Source: Flexivirga caeni | GTDB lineage: Bacteria > Actinomycetota > Actinomycetes > Actinomycetales > Dermatophilaceae | NCBI RefSeq assembly: GCF_003724155.1 | Contig: NZ_RJJQ01000008.1 | Span: forward strand, 124,001-188,000 | Length of the DNA stretch: 64,000 nt | Direction of reading: 5' to 3' | Part shown: piece by piece, positions 19,683 to 29,244 of the stretch | Position numbering within the stretch: position 1 is the first letter of the stretch | How the letters are laid out: every line of letters begins with the position of its first letter | Notes under the pieces: model-generated | Database searches by the model: none | Seen by the model: only the letters and a program-made list of their open reading frames with translations | Told to the model about the DNA's origin: nothing | Made by a program: the position numbers and the translations under genes

Positions 19683-20066
19683 GTGAGTTCACCGCAGACG
19701 CTCAGCGAAGCAGATCGCCGTCTCGTCGCCGGATGGGCGGCCGACTGCGCCGAGCGGGTGCTCGGGTTGTTCGAGGCTGAAGCGCCGCCGGTTCGTCGGT
19801 GGCGTGCCCGTCGGCGCGGTGCAGACTCCCGCCGCCGCTGCTGCCGCCCGGTCTGCCGGGCAGGCCGTCGCCGTGTGCCATATGGGTGCACACGCACTCG
19901 GGGCTGCGGCGTATGCCGTGAGGGCAGCCAGCATCGCGGAACCCAACCGGCCACAAGCCGGTGACGACGAAATCCGCTGGCAGCTAGCGCAATTGACGGC
20001 GGAGGTCCGGGCTGCGCTGCGCACCCTTCCACCTGTCGGGCAGAACCGATCAGGTCCCCTCGGGCC
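19683..20066 (+). pseudogene. Broken Imm5-like (putative immunity protein) gene
   Basis: Two reading frames together recover one protein family. Frame 1 from 19683 gives SPQTLSEADRRLVAGWAADC...RVLGLFEAEAPP and then loses sense. A different frame from about 19800 gives SAGQAVAVCHMGAHALGAA, AYAVRAASIAEPN and EIRWQLAQLTAEVRAALRTL. I recognise these as the start and end of the actinobacterial putative-immunity (Imm5-like) family. About 35-40 residues normally between them are missing, so the gene has an internal deletion with a frame change near 19,790-19,805. It is probably dead. It sits at one edge of an accessory island between tsaB and tsaE. The family assignment is from recall. Confidence 0.65.
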
Positions 20067-20179
20067 GGGGCTCCTCGCATCGGGACAACTCGGCACGATC
20101 GTCCGTGACCTTCAAGCCGGTCTCAGTTCCCAAGCGAGCACTGATCCCGCGGCGGGGCGGACGAGCCGCGGCTCACGAG

Positions 20180-21955
20180 TCAGTCGCCGGGCCAGGTGAC
20201 GTATTTGCGGCCGGAGGGGCTGGTCCAGGTGCAGACCCCGGTGCGGGTCATGGTGACTTTCCAGCCGGTTTCGTGTTTGGCGCGATGATGGTGTCGGCAC
20301 AGGCATTGCAGGTTCCAGGCGGCAGTGGGGCCGTCGGGGAAGGGGGTGACGTGGTCGACGTCGCAGCGGACCGCGGGCCTGGTGCAGCCGGGGAAGCGGC
20401 AGTGCACGTCCCGCCGGGTGACAAACCGGCGTACCCGTGCACTGGGCCGGTAGGTCCGATCCGAGGACTCCAGAGTGGCGCCGGTGTCGGCGTCGACCAG
20501 GGCACGGGTCAGGGTGGTGCCGAGGGTCTGACATAGGTGGGTGAGCACTGCGGCGGGGATGACGCCAATGCCTTCGATGACAGTGTCGCTGATCCGCCAT
20601 CGGGTCCCTGGTACCCTGGCTTGCTCGGCTGCGCTCGTGGCGTGGCGTGATGTTGTGCGGTGGGTGCTGTCCAGTTGCTGCACGTCGCCGGGGCTTCGCC
20701 AGCTCCAGTCCCCCCGGGCCGGGCCGCTCGCGCCAGCCGTCAGACCTGCTGGGGTTGTTTCCAGCGCGCCTACCGCGGTCAGCAGGTCGAGGCTGACTCT
20801 CGAAGTGTCCCGGAGCAACCTGGCGAACACGGGCTCGGTAGCCCTGGACACCACTACGGGCTTCGTCACTGGCCGTTCGGGTATGACCTCGGGGGTGAAT
20901 CCGGCCCCGCCGGCCCCGGCCGCGCTGGTCCTGGCGGGGATGACGGGGATCTGCAGCACACAGGTCGTGTCCACGGTGACGTTGCCAAGGAGCAGGTCGG
21001 TGAATGCGTCGACCCGGCACTCGTCCAGGCCCTTGGCCGTGGTGGTGTCCTGGTGCAGGTGACTGGCGAGTTCGTTGACTCCGGCCAGCACTTGCATGGC
21101 GTCGATGGTGGGTAGGACCGCGCGCAGCACGCTCAACCCTGGCTCGTCGTGCGGGTACACCTGCACCCCCAGCGCGTGCGCCCGCCGCACCGCGGCCGAC
21201 TCCTCCGCCTCGGCGGGCGCCACCTGAGCGAGCAACCTGCGTGCCCGCCGGACGAGTTTCGTGGACGTCACCGCCACCGGGACTCCCGGTTCCTCACCGG
21301 TCGCGGCGTCTTGGTCGTCACCGTCACTGGCGTCCTGGCCGGGTTCCTCACCCGCCGAGGCTCCGTCTTCGGCGTCCTGGCCAGGGTTCTCGTCGTCGTG
21401 GCTGGCTTGGCTGGCTTGGTCGATCACGGTCAGGAGTCCGGCTTCGACCTGCCGGATCGCGTTCGGGGTGGCGCTACAGAGGACGTCGGTGACCGCGGAG
21501 ACTTTGCGGGCATCCAGTACCCCGGCGGTCGCGAGGTCGAATAACCCTGGGGTGCACCTGATGACTTGAATTGCTTCGGTGAGCCGGTTGGTGGCTTGCC
21601 GGTCCGACCACCCCAACCGGGTGGCGACCTCCGCGGGCAACCACTCGTCCTGGTGGGCGCCGATCGGGTGCCGCACCTCCCGCACCCCCTCACCAGAGAT
21701 CATGACTTCTTCGATGGAAGCGACCTGCGCCAACCGCACTGACTGCACCGACCACGCCGTGTTCTGCACCTGCTGGCAGGCGACCGCCTGATCGATCAAC
21801 ACTCCGCGAGGAACATCCCGGGTCCCCTCCCGCACCTTGCCAGCAGCTGCCACCAGCAACGCGTGCGCCGTCGCCAGCAGCGCATCCACGGGTGCACCGG
21901 TGATGACCTCACCGGGGACCAGTAGCTGCTGCTTCGACATGCTCCCATCATACAT
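20180..21955 (-). CDS. DUF222 / HNH endonuclease domain protein (13E12-type)
   Basis: A 591-residue protein of the actinobacterial DUF222-HNH family (like mycobacterial REP13E12 proteins). The N-terminal two-thirds is the helical DUF222 region with an acidic insertion (residues ~195-230, many Asp/Glu/Gly). The C-terminal HNH nuclease reads CRFPGCTRPAVRCDVDH, then PTAAWNLQCLCRHHHRAKH. GGGAG lies 8 nt before the ATG at 21955. These genes are often multicopy and variably present; their function is not settled. It overlaps nothing, and its 3' end faces the broken immunity gene. Confidence 0.85.
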   Translation of the reverse strand: MYDGSMSKQQLLVPGEVITGAPVDALLATAHALLVAAAGKVREGTRDVPRGVLIDQAVACQQVQNTAWSVQSVRLAQVASIEEVMISGEGVREVRHPIGAHQDEWLPAEVATRLGWSDRQATNRLTEAIQVIRCTPGLFDLATAGVLDARKVSAVTDVLCSATPNAIRQVEAGLLTVIDQASQASHDDENPGQDAEDGASAGEEPGQDASDGDDQDAATGEEPGVPVAVTSTKLVRRARRLLAQVAPAEAEESAAVRRAHALGVQVYPHDEPGLSVLRAVLPTIDAMQVLAGVNELASHLHQDTTTAKGLDECRVDAFTDLLLGNVTVDTTCVLQIPVIPARTSAAGAGGAGFTPEVIPERPVTKPVVVSRATEPVFARLLRDTSRVSLDLLTAVGALETTPAGLTAGASGPARGDWSWRSPGDVQQLDSTHRTTSRHATSAAEQARVPGTRWRISDTVIEGIGVIPAAVLTHLCQTLGTTLTRALVDADTGATLESSDRTYRPSARVRRFVTRRDVHCRFPGCTRPAVRCDVDHVTPFPDGPTAAWNLQCLCRHHHRAKHETGWKVTMTRTGVCTWTSPSGRKYVTWPGD

Positions 21956-22472
21956 TCGTACGACTCCCAGGTCAATCCCAGAATCACCGAATTACCATAT
22001 CCCCCAATCAAATTCGCGCCAACCAATCCCGGCACAGAAGCACTTCAAGCCTATCGGCGACCACCGACAACGACCACCCTGGCAACCCGCTGAGCTGGTC
22101 AGCGATGCGATCGCCACAACCCCTCCTCGGCTCCGTCCGCACCAGCCACGGTGACACCATCGGTCTGTCCGGAATGCGCCGTGAGTTCCACGCTGCAACC
22201 GGCACCGACACCCGCCTACTCGCCGGCGACGACAGCGCACCGCCCGCGGTCGCGGTCATCCTCGAAACCCTGCCCGCAACAGTCCCCACCAGGAGTGCTC
22301 CTCACCGCCGACCACGACTCGGACCTGGATCTGCTCCCCCGCCGCGACGATCCAGCGATCACCTGGATCACCAGCGCCACACCCACAGAGACGACCGCCG
22401 CGCGACCGTCTACTGGAAAAACGGACTCGACAACACCGCCCTCGCCAACTACCAACGCGCCGCAGCCGCCGG
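21956..22472 (+). other. Non-coding or decayed stretch of the island
   Basis: About 500 bp with open frames on both strands but no convincing gene. Only a short plus-strand piece near 22,395-22,523 reads like protein (YWKNGLDNTALANYQRAAAA, then DVADRLAFGD before a stop). I cannot name its family; it may be the tail of a decayed gene. The start of the stretch (21,956-22,020) is AT-rich and may hold the promoter of the DUF222 gene. No repeats or terminator were noted. Confidence 0.4.
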
Positions 22473-23201
22473 TCAGGACCCGGCCGACCCCGACGTCGCC
22501 GACCGGCTTGCCTTCGGCGACTGACGACCTGACGGACCGGCTGCGGAGGATCGCGCCGCCGACGACCCTGCCCACGACCGATTCGACGCCGGCCGACCAG
22601 GAACTTCGTCACGGGCCGGCAGACCTCGCAACAGGGTCTCCAGGAATACGTCGTACCGCACGTCACTGCCGCCCAGATCGACAGAGTTCTCGATTGCCGA
22701 CAGGCAACTGAACAGGGAAGTCGCGAAAATATAGAAGCTCTGCTCGGCCATTTCCGGGCTCGCCCCCGCCGCGGTGAACGCCTTGATCACCTGCGTCCGC
22801 ATCCGCCCGAACGACTCCTGGTTATGCCGATGCGGCTGCGAGGTCCGCGTCGCGTAGCCGGGGACCGCGAGAAACTCATCGTGCGCTGACCACGCCAGCC
22901 GACGCAACCAGTCCCGCCACTGCTCCGGCCGGGGATCATCGGCCGGTAACACTCGATCCACGATCACCTGACTGACCAGATCAAGCAACTCATCACGGTC
23001 AGCTACCCAGTGATACAGGGCGCCGTGACGAACCCCCAGCTTGGTTGCCAGCTCGCGCACCGTCAGCGTGTCCAGATTCGACTCCAACGCCGCCGCCACG
23101 ATCCGCTCCCGGCTCAATACCGCCGGCCGGCCACGCCCACGACGGGGCGCCTGGGCAGCGTCATCGGCATTGCCGGACGAAGCGTCAGGTCGTGGGGGCA
23201 T
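22473..23201 (-). CDS. TetR-family regulator (divergent from MFS exporter)
   Basis: A 242-residue repressor. The helix-turn-helix is LTVRELATKLGVRHGALYHW (~45-64), the form typical of the TetR_C (TetR class) subgroup, followed by a helical ligand domain. The last ~45 residues are Ser/Ala/Gly-rich and low in complexity, as if the natural end has been extended into decayed sequence. It is transcribed away from the MFS gene and presumably represses it until a drug binds. Confidence 0.87.
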   Translation of the reverse strand: MPPRPDASSGNADDAAQAPRRGRGRPAVLSRERIVAAALESNLDTLTVRELATKLGVRHGALYHWVADRDELLDLVSQVIVDRVLPADDPRPEQWRDWLRRLAWSAHDEFLAVPGYATRTSQPHRHNQESFGRMRTQVIKAFTAAGASPEMAEQSFYIFATSLFSCLSAIENSVDLGGSDVRYDVFLETLLRGLPARDEVPGRPASNRSWAGSSAARSSAAGPSGRQSPKASRSATSGSAGS

Positions 23202-23373
23202 GCCTCGAATCCTACGAGCACCCCTCCCGGCCAGTTGCCCACCGGAACCAGATCAGCACCAAGGCACGCCACCTCACAGTCCGCGCCGCGCGCAGGATCT
23301 GCGGACACCGCTCGAGTACGGCCGTTGGCCTCCTTTTATGACCATTGGATAGAAATTGAGTTAGGGTGCCCTT

Positions 23374-24609
23374 ATGAACACCCGCGCGCACAGCACCACT
23401 CGGCACCGCTTCAGCTACTGGATGACCGCGTTCGCGTTCCTCTCACTGCAAGCGTTCATGACCGCGCCCAGCCCGCTCTACGGTCTCTACGCCCGCCGCG
23501 ACGACTTCACCTCGCTGACGATCACGCTGGTCTACGCCGCCTACGCAGTCGGCGTCATCGCGAGCCTGTTCTTCGCCGGCCACCTCTCCGACCAGCACGG
23601 CCGCCGCCCGTTCCTGCTGGCCGCACTCGGACTCGACGCGATCAGCGCCATCATCTTCATCGCCTGGCCCGCACTGCCCGGCCTCTTCCTCGCCCGCGTG
23701 CTGTGCGGCCTGTCGGTCGGCCTGACCGCGTCAACCGCCACCACCTATCTCACCGAGTTGCACGCCGCACACCGGCCGCCGCACCTGCGGCACCGGGCAC
23801 AACTACTGGCCAGCAACATCACCCTCGGCGGCCTCGGCCTCGGTGCCCTCGTCGTCGGGCTGCTCGCCCAATACGCGCCACATCCACTGACCATCCCGTA
23901 TGTCGTCATGCTCGCCGCGTTCGCCATCTCAGCAGTCGGGCTCATCTTCTCCGCCGAGACCCGACCCCGACTGGACCCCCGCCCTCCCTACCGGCCACAA
24001 CGGGCCGCAGTGCCGCCACACGCCCGATCAGAGTTCATCGCCGCACTCGTCGGCATCGGACTCGCCTTCGCCGTGCTCGGCATGTTCATCGGACTGGCCG
24101 GCACCTTCCTACTCGTAGTACTCCACCACACCTCACTCGCACTCGCCGGCGCAGCGATCGGCCTCGTCTTCGCTGCCGGAATCGTGCTAACCACCGCGAT
24201 CAACCGATGGACCCCCCGCGCCGTGCTCACGATCAGCGTCCTGCTGATGATCCTCGGGCTCACAATCCTGGTCACCTCCGCCTGGCTCCCCACACCCAGC
24301 CTGACATTGTTCCTCATCGGCGGCGCAGTCATCGGCGCCGGCGGAAGCGCCACGTTCAAAGGCAGCCTCACCGTCGTCATCGGCATCTCACCACCGGCCA
24401 AACTCGCCGAATCCCTCGCCGCGTTCTTCCTCTCCGGATACATCGGCATATCCATCCCCGTCATCGGCCTCGGCATCGCCCTCCAACACGTCACCACCCG
24501 CGACGCACTCCTCGGCTTCGCCATCATCATCGCCGCCGGAATCCTCGCCGCGACCCCGTTCCTCCTCACCTACCGGCCGAAGAACGCGTCACCTGCCACC
24601 GCAACCTGA
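23374..24609 (+). CDS. MFS transporter (drug efflux-like)
   Basis: A 411-residue, 12-helix major facilitator. Motif A GHLSDQHGRRPFLLA follows helix 2 (~70-84), and a second-half repeat is apparent. AGGG precedes the ATG by 7 nt within the near-palindrome TTAGGGTGCCCTTA (23361-23374), a possible operator or RBS overlap. It is divergent from a TetR regulator, the usual layout for inducible efflux. Codon choice differs from the surrounding core genes (TACG rather than TATG for Tyr followed by G, e.g. YAAYAVG), which suggests acquisition. Confidence 0.88.
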   Translation: MNTRAHSTTRHRFSYWMTAFAFLSLQAFMTAPSPLYGLYARRDDFTSLTITLVYAAYAVGVIASLFFAGHLSDQHGRRPFLLAALGLDAISAIIFIAWPALPGLFLARVLCGLSVGLTASTATTYLTELHAAHRPPHLRHRAQLLASNITLGGLGLGALVVGLLAQYAPHPLTIPYVVMLAAFAISAVGLIFSAETRPRLDPRPPYRPQRAAVPPHARSEFIAALVGIGLAFAVLGMFIGLAGTFLLVVLHHTSLALAGAAIGLVFAAGIVLTTAINRWTPRAVLTISVLLMILGLTILVTSAWLPTPSLTLFLIGGAVIGAGGSATFKGSLTVVIGISPPAKLAESLAAFFLSGYIGISIPVIGLGIALQHVTTRDALLGFAIIIAAGILAATPFLLTYRPKNASPATAT

Positions 24610-24648
24610 CGTGGACCGGGCGTTCGATGTATGTCAGCCGGACGACGA

Positions 24649-25134
24649 TCAGCAAGCACCAAGCAGCCGCGCGGCCAGTTCCTCGAACCTGCCACCGGTG
24701 GGCACCAACGTGACGACCCGGGCATCCTCACCGTCATCCGGACCACCCGCAGCGAGGACGATCTCCAAGTGCTCGGTCGCGAGCGCCTCCGCCATACCCG
24801 CTCCCCACTCGACGACGGTCACCGAGACGGCGATGTCCGCGTCGAGGTCGAGGTCGTCGAGCTCGTCCGGGCCGCCCAGCCGGTAGGCGTCGACGTGCAC
24901 CAGGGACGGTCCACCGGCCAGCGACGGGTGGATGCGCGAGATGACGAATGTCGGGGACGTGATCGGCCCGCGCACCCCGAGACCCTCGGCGATGCCCTGT
25001 GTAAGCGTCGTCTTGCCCGCACCGAGGCCACCGGTCAGCACGATCACGTCGCCGGCACGCAGCAGCGCGCCGAGTTTCCGCCCCCACTCCTGGGTCGCGT
25101 CGACCGAGCCGAGCACCAGTCGCCGATCCGTCAT
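24649..25134 (-). CDS. tsaE: tRNA t6A biosynthesis ATPase TsaE
   Basis: A 161-residue P-loop ATPase that drives turnover of the TsaB-TsaD complex. Walker A GGLGAGKTTLTQG is at ~35-47, the switch/Thr region TSPTFVISR at ~60, and HVDAYRLGGPDELDDLDLD is the family signature. It overlaps the start of nothing downstream but follows the hydrolase gene with a 4-nt ATGA overlap. It is separated from tsaB by the accessory island. Confidence 0.95.
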   Translation of the reverse strand: MTDRRLVLGSVDATQEWGRKLGALLRAGDVIVLTGGLGAGKTTLTQGIAEGLGVRGPITSPTFVISRIHPSLAGGPSLVHVDAYRLGGPDELDDLDLDADIAVSVTVVEWGAGMAEALATEHLEIVLAAGGPDDGEDARVVTLVPTGGRFEELAARLLGAC

Positions 25135-26210
25135 GAGGTGGCCGAATCCGACTGGGAAACCTCGGTGTCCACCGAAGCCCGAGTGGCACGTCGCAGAAAC
25201 TCCAGCAGCTCCCGGGTGACGAGCTCAGGGTCCTCCAGCGGCAGCACGTGGCCGGCGTTCTCCACGACGACCAACTCGGCCCCGGGCAACTCCTGCGCCA
25301 GCCGCTCGCCATGCTCGATCGGCGTGATGCGGTCGCGCGTCCCGTGCAGGATCAGCGTCTCGATGCCCGCGAGCATGGGCAGCGCCGCGCGCCCGTCATA
25401 CGCCATGAGAGTCGGCATGAAGGCACCGATCACGTGCATGCGAGTCGCGAAGATCATGTCCGCGACCTCCCGAACGACGCCTGCGGGCACCGGCCCGCCG
25501 AATGAATACCGATGCACCAGAACGGATTCGACATTACGTCCGAGTGACCGGGCGCTGTTGAACAGCTCCTGCCGCCGACCCACCCGGCTCACTGCCGCCG
25601 GACCGAGCCGGTGCACGACACCACCGAGCTGGCGGCCCAGCCCGTAGTTGACCTCCGTGAGGCCCCCGGCGCTGGTGCTGATCAACGCGACGCCGACCAC
25701 CCGGTCGCGGACCAGCTCGGGGCGCTCCTGCGCGAGCGCCATGATCGCCATACCGCCCATCGAATGACCGATCAGCACGATCGGCCCCTCCGGCGTCGTA
25801 CGGTCGATGACCGTGGCCAGGTCACGACCGAGCTGCGCGATCGTGTATGACGAGTCGTCGCCCTCGCCGGACCGCCCGTGCCCCCGCAGATCCCAGGCGA
25901 CCACGCGATAGCCGGCGTCATGGATGGCGCCCCGCTGCCGCGACCAGAGCGCCTGGTTGTGCGCATAACCGTGCGTCAGCACCACCGTCGCCACTGGATC
26001 GTCCTGGTCATCGATCTCGACGTAGAGCGGCACCCCGTCGTCAGCCACCACGACCGCACCCGACGGGTCGAGCTCCTCCTCGGCGACGTCGGTCTCCTTG
26101 TCCTTGCGGGCGCGCAGCACCCGGTCGGCAGCCACACCGGCGGCCGTCGCGACGCCGGCGGCGGCCAGGCCGATGCCGAGCCCGATCAGCCCGCGCGAGC
26201 GCGCGCTCAC
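25131..26210 (-). CDS. Membrane-anchored alpha/beta hydrolase
   Basis: A 359-residue hydrolase. The N-terminal hydrophobic segment (IGLGIGLAAAGVATAAGVAA, ~8-27) is likely a membrane anchor. The alpha/beta core has oxyanion region VLTHGYAHNQALW, nucleophile elbow IGHSMGGMAI (Ser ~148), acid loop HGTRDRITP and catalytic His in ENAGHVLPLEDPE. It sits between tsaE and alr, both overlapping by 4 nt, an arrangement also seen in mycobacteria. The substrate is unknown. Confidence 0.9.
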   Translation of the reverse strand: MSARSRGLIGLGIGLAAAGVATAAGVAADRVLRARKDKETDVAEEELDPSGAVVVADDGVPLYVEIDDQDDPVATVVLTHGYAHNQALWSRQRGAIHDAGYRVVAWDLRGHGRSGEGDDSSYTIAQLGRDLATVIDRTTPEGPIVLIGHSMGGMAIMALAQERPELVRDRVVGVALISTSAGGLTEVNYGLGRQLGGVVHRLGPAAVSRVGRRQELFNSARSLGRNVESVLVHRYSFGGPVPAGVVREVADMIFATRMHVIGAFMPTLMAYDGRAALPMLAGIETLILHGTRDRITPIEHGERLAQELPGAELVVVENAGHVLPLEDPELVTRELLEFLRRATRASVDTEVSQSDSATS

Positions 26211-27370
26211 CGGGCCGGTTCGCCGAGATAGACCCGCGGCAGCCGCGAACTCATCCGCGTCACGATCTCGTAGCTGATCGTGCCGGTCGCCTCGGCCCAG
26301 TCCTGCGCGGTCGGCTCACCGTGTGCACCGCTGCCGAAAAGCACCACCTCGTCGCCGGCCTGCACCGTCAGATCGCCCACGTCGACGACGAACTGGTCCA
26401 TGCACACGCGTCCCGCGACCGTATGACGCTGCCCTCCGACCAGCACCGGCCCCACCGACGAGCCCGAACGCGGCACGCCGTCGGCATACCCGCACGGCAC
26501 GTCGATCAGCGTCGTCTCCCGCGGCGTCACGTAGGTGTGCCCGTAACTGACCCCTTGACCCTTCGGAACCCGTTTGACGACAGTGATGTTCGCCGACACC
26601 TGCATGGCCGGCACGAGGTCAAAGCGGGACGGGCCGCCGATGTCGGGCACCGGCGACAGGCCGTAGACGGCGAGCCCCGGCCGCACCATGTCGTATGCCG
26701 CCCGCGGCGTCGTCAAGGTGGCCGCGGAGTTCGACATATGCCGCACTTCGAGCGCGAACCCGGCACGTTCGCAGTCGTGCACCGCGTCGGCAAACTTCAC
26801 CTGCTGCGCCTGCACAGTCGGATGGTGCGGCGCGTCAGCGAACGCGAAATGTGTGAAAACCCCTGTGACAGTGAGCGTTCCGTCCGCAACGTGTCGCGCG
26901 GCTGCCTCGACCAGAGCGGGCCAGTCCGCGCCATACGCGCCGTTGCGGCCCAGGCCGGTGTCGACCTTGAGCTGCACGCGCGCGGTCTCGCCGACCTCGC
27001 GGGCCGCTGCCGCCACCGCGTCCAGCTCCCAGATGGCCGGCACGCCGATGTCGATGCGCTGCCGGACCGCGGCGGCGAAGTCGACGCCCGGAGCGTGCAG
27101 CCAGCTGAGCACCGGAGCGGTGATCCCGGCCGAGCGCAACGCAAAGGCCTCCTGCAACTGCGCGACACCGAGCCAGTGGGCACCCCCGCGCAGCGCCGCA
27201 CGCGCGCTCGGCACCAGGCCGTGGCCATAGGCATCGCCTTTCACGACCGCCATCACCGCGGCGTCTCCGGCATACCGCTGGAGCACTTCGACGTTGTGCG
27301 AGATGGCGTCGAGATCGACGGTCACCCGGCAGGGCGCGTCACCGGGCAAGGTCGGAACGTGGTCAGTCAC
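26207..27370 (-). CDS. alr: Alanine racemase
   Basis: A 387-residue PLP enzyme interconverting L- and D-alanine for peptidoglycan. The PLP lysine is in MAVVKGDAYGHGLVPSA (~40), the substrate-binding region is VSYGHTYVTPRET, and the catalytic Tyr region is CGYADGVPR. I chose the GTG at 27370, just before DHVPTLPGDAPCRVTVDLDA; longer in-frame extensions are Arg-rich and not protein-like. It leads the alr-hydrolase-tsaE run. Confidence 0.95.
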   Translation of the reverse strand: MTDHVPTLPGDAPCRVTVDLDAISHNVEVLQRYAGDAAVMAVVKGDAYGHGLVPSARAALRGGAHWLGVAQLQEAFALRSAGITAPVLSWLHAPGVDFAAAVRQRIDIGVPAIWELDAVAAAAREVGETARVQLKVDTGLGRNGAYGADWPALVEAAARHVADGTLTVTGVFTHFAFADAPHHPTVQAQQVKFADAVHDCERAGFALEVRHMSNSAATLTTPRAAYDMVRPGLAVYGLSPVPDIGGPSRFDLVPAMQVSANITVVKRVPKGQGVSYGHTYVTPRETTLIDVPCGYADGVPRSGSSVGPVLVGGQRHTVAGRVCMDQFVVDVGDLTVQAGDEVVLFGSGAHGEPTAQDWAEATGTISYEIVTRMSSRLPRVYLGEPAR

Positions 27371-27402
27371 AGGGCAAGTGTGGCATCCGGCACGGCCGAA
27401 GT

Positions 27403-28881
27403 TCAGGCGGGCAGCCGCAGCAGGTGCGCGACGGTGCGGCCGAGTTCGTGGGCGACGTCGAGGGCGCGCACCGGACCGCCCGGATTGGCGCGGTCGGCGG
27501 CGACCCCGTGGACCAGCGCCCCGAGGGCACCCGCGGTGGCCGGGTCGAGCCCGGACGCCAGCAACGCGCCACACACTCCCCCGAGCACGTCACCGGCTCC
27601 GGCCGTGGCCAGCCAGGACGGGCCGTCCGCCTGGGTCAGGATCGGCCGGCCCACGCTCGCGGGCGACACGACTGCGGTGACCGCTCCCTTGACCAGCACC
27701 GTGCAGCCGAGCCGGTCGGCCACCTGCCCGGCGACCACGGTCGGTGCGTGTCGCACGTCCGCATCGGTGAGCGTCCCGCCCTCCCCCTGTATGTCGAGAC
27801 GCGTTGCCAGCCGGAGCAACTCACCGAGGTGCGGCGTCAGCAAGGTCGGCGCCGAACGCGGCTCGTTCAGCAGGTCGAGGCCACCCGCGTCGAGCACCAC
27901 CGGCAGGTCGCTCGCGAGCGCCTCGCGCGCCGTCGAGAGCTGCTTTGCTGTCGCTTCGTCCAGCTCGAGACCGGAGCCGATCAGCCAGGCCTGCACGCGT
28001 CCAGGCCCGAAGACCGTCTCCGGCACGGCATGCCGCAGCAGGCCGGTCGGCGCCTCAGGACCGATGTAACGCACCATGCCCACGCCGGCGGTCACTGCGG
28101 CGGTGACCGACAGCACGGCCGCGCCGGTGTAGTGCTCACCGCCGGTCACGACACCGAGCACGCCGCGCGAATACTTGTCGTCGCCCGGTGCCGGCACGGG
28201 CCACAGCCCGGTCACGTCGGCATGGGAGAAGCGTTGCACTGCAGCGACTTCCGGCTCCGGGACACCGATGTCGATCACGGTGAGCAGGCCGACCGCCTGC
28301 TCGGTCGCGGGCATCAGGTGGACCGGCTTCGCGAGGCTGAAGGTCACCGTCTCGTCGGCGTAGAGCGCGTCGCTGCGGACCTGCCCCTCCGGGTCGCAGC
28401 CCGACGGCAGGTCGACAGCGACGACCAACGCGTCTGTTCCGACCAGGTCCGGGATCGCCCGCAGGTGCTCCGGCAGGCCGGGACGGCCGCCGATGCCGAG
28501 AATGCCGTCGACCACGACGTCCGCCTCGGCGAGCGCCGATACGACAGCGGCAGGCGGCTCACCCGACCGCCATTCCTCGAGCAGCACGCCGGCGGACTCG
28601 GCGGCTCCAAGTGCCCCTTCGTGCGTCTGTGACCCGGCCAGCACCGCCAGCACGTTGGCACCGTCTGCGGCCAGGATGGCCCCGGCATACAGGGCGTCGC
28701 CGCCGTTGTCTCCGCCGCCGACCAGCACGACCACCCGGTCGCTGCCCTCCTCGGACTGCCGCGCCGCGATCACCTGCGCGAGGCCGGTCGCCGCGCGCTG
28801 CATCAGCTCGCCGTCGGGCAGCTGTGCCCGGACCACTTCTTCCGCGGCCCGGACAGCAGGCACGTCATACGCACGAATCAT
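27403..28881 (-). CDS. nnrD: Bifunctional NAD(P)HX epimerase / ADP-dependent dehydratase
   Basis: A 492-residue repair enzyme fusing both NAD(P)HX functions. The N-domain (YjeF_N epimerase) shows [20 protein letters not shown] at ~45-64. The C-domain (ribokinase-like dehydratase) shows [12 protein letters not shown] and the ATP/ADP-site [20 protein letters not shown] at ~425-444. GAGGAG lies 7 nt before the ATG at 28881, which fixes the start. It is 11 nt after acpS, so acpS-nnr form one unit. Mycobacterial Nnr lies in the same order beside alr and glmS. Confidence 0.94.
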   Translation of the reverse strand: MIRAYDVPAVRAAEEVVRAQLPDGELMQRAATGLAQVIAARQSEEGSDRVVVLVGGGDNGGDALYAGAILAADGANVLAVLAGSQTHEGALGAAESAGVLLEEWRSGEPPAAVVSALAEADVVVDGILGIGGRPGLPEHLRAIPDLVGTDALVVAVDLPSGCDPEGQVRSDALYADETVTFSLAKPVHLMPATEQAVGLLTVIDIGVPEPEVAAVQRFSHADVTGLWPVPAPGDDKYSRGVLGVVTGGEHYTGAAVLSVTAAVTAGVGMVRYIGPEAPTGLLRHAVPETVFGPGRVQAWLIGSGLELDEATAKQLSTAREALASDLPVVLDAGGLDLLNEPRSAPTLLTPHLGELLRLATRLDIQGEGGTLTDADVRHAPTVVAGQVADRLGCTVLVKGAVTAVVSPASVGRPILTQADGPSWLATAGAGDVLGGVCGALLASGLDPATAGALGALVHGVAADRANPGGPVRALDVAHELGRTVAHLLRLPA

Positions 28882-28892
28882 GGTGGTTCTCC

Positions 28893-29243
28893 TCAACTTT
28901 CGGCGACCACGACCGCCGATGCGATGCCGGCGTCGTGCGAGATCGACAAGTGCAGCGAGCGAATGCCGAGCTGCTCCACCCGATCCGCTACCGAGCCGGC
29001 CAGCTCCCAGGACGGCTTGCCAGCAGCGTCCTTGACCACGACCGCGTCGACCCAGTGCAGGCCGCCCGGTGCCCCCAGCGCCTTCGCGAGCGCTTCCTTC
29101 GCCGCGAACCGGCCGGCCAGTGAGTTGGGCGGCAGCGCGCGCTCGGCGGGCACGAAGAGCCGTTCGGCCAGGCGCGGCGTCGCGTCCAGCTTGGCGACGA
29201 AGCGAGCCACGTCGACGACGTCGATGCCGACCCCGACGATCAC
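28893..29243 (-). CDS. acpS: Holo-[acyl-carrier-protein] synthase
   Basis: A 116-residue phosphopantetheinyl transferase that activates acyl carrier protein from CoA. Both metal/CoA motifs are present: [11 protein letters not shown] at the N-terminus and [16 protein letters not shown] at ~43-58. [20 protein letters not shown] ends the protein. The GTG start at 29243 is one base from the glmS stop, so it depends on glmS translation. Confidence 0.93.
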   Translation of the reverse strand: MIVGVGIDVVDVARFVAKLDATPRLAERLFVPAERALPPNSLAGRFAAKEALAKALGAPGGLHWVDAVVVKDAAGKPSWELAGSVADRVEQLGIRSLHLSISHDAGIASAVVVAES

Positions 29244-29244
29244 G

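Noticed and set aside
20180-21955. DUF222-HNH gene as a homing or mobile element
   Set aside because: It has an intact gene with its own ribosome-binding site but no flanking repeats or target duplication that would show mobility.
22105-22711. Overlapping plus-strand frames in the island
   Set aside because: Pro/Thr/Arg-rich, low-complexity reading; only ~40 residues look like real protein, not enough to call a gene.
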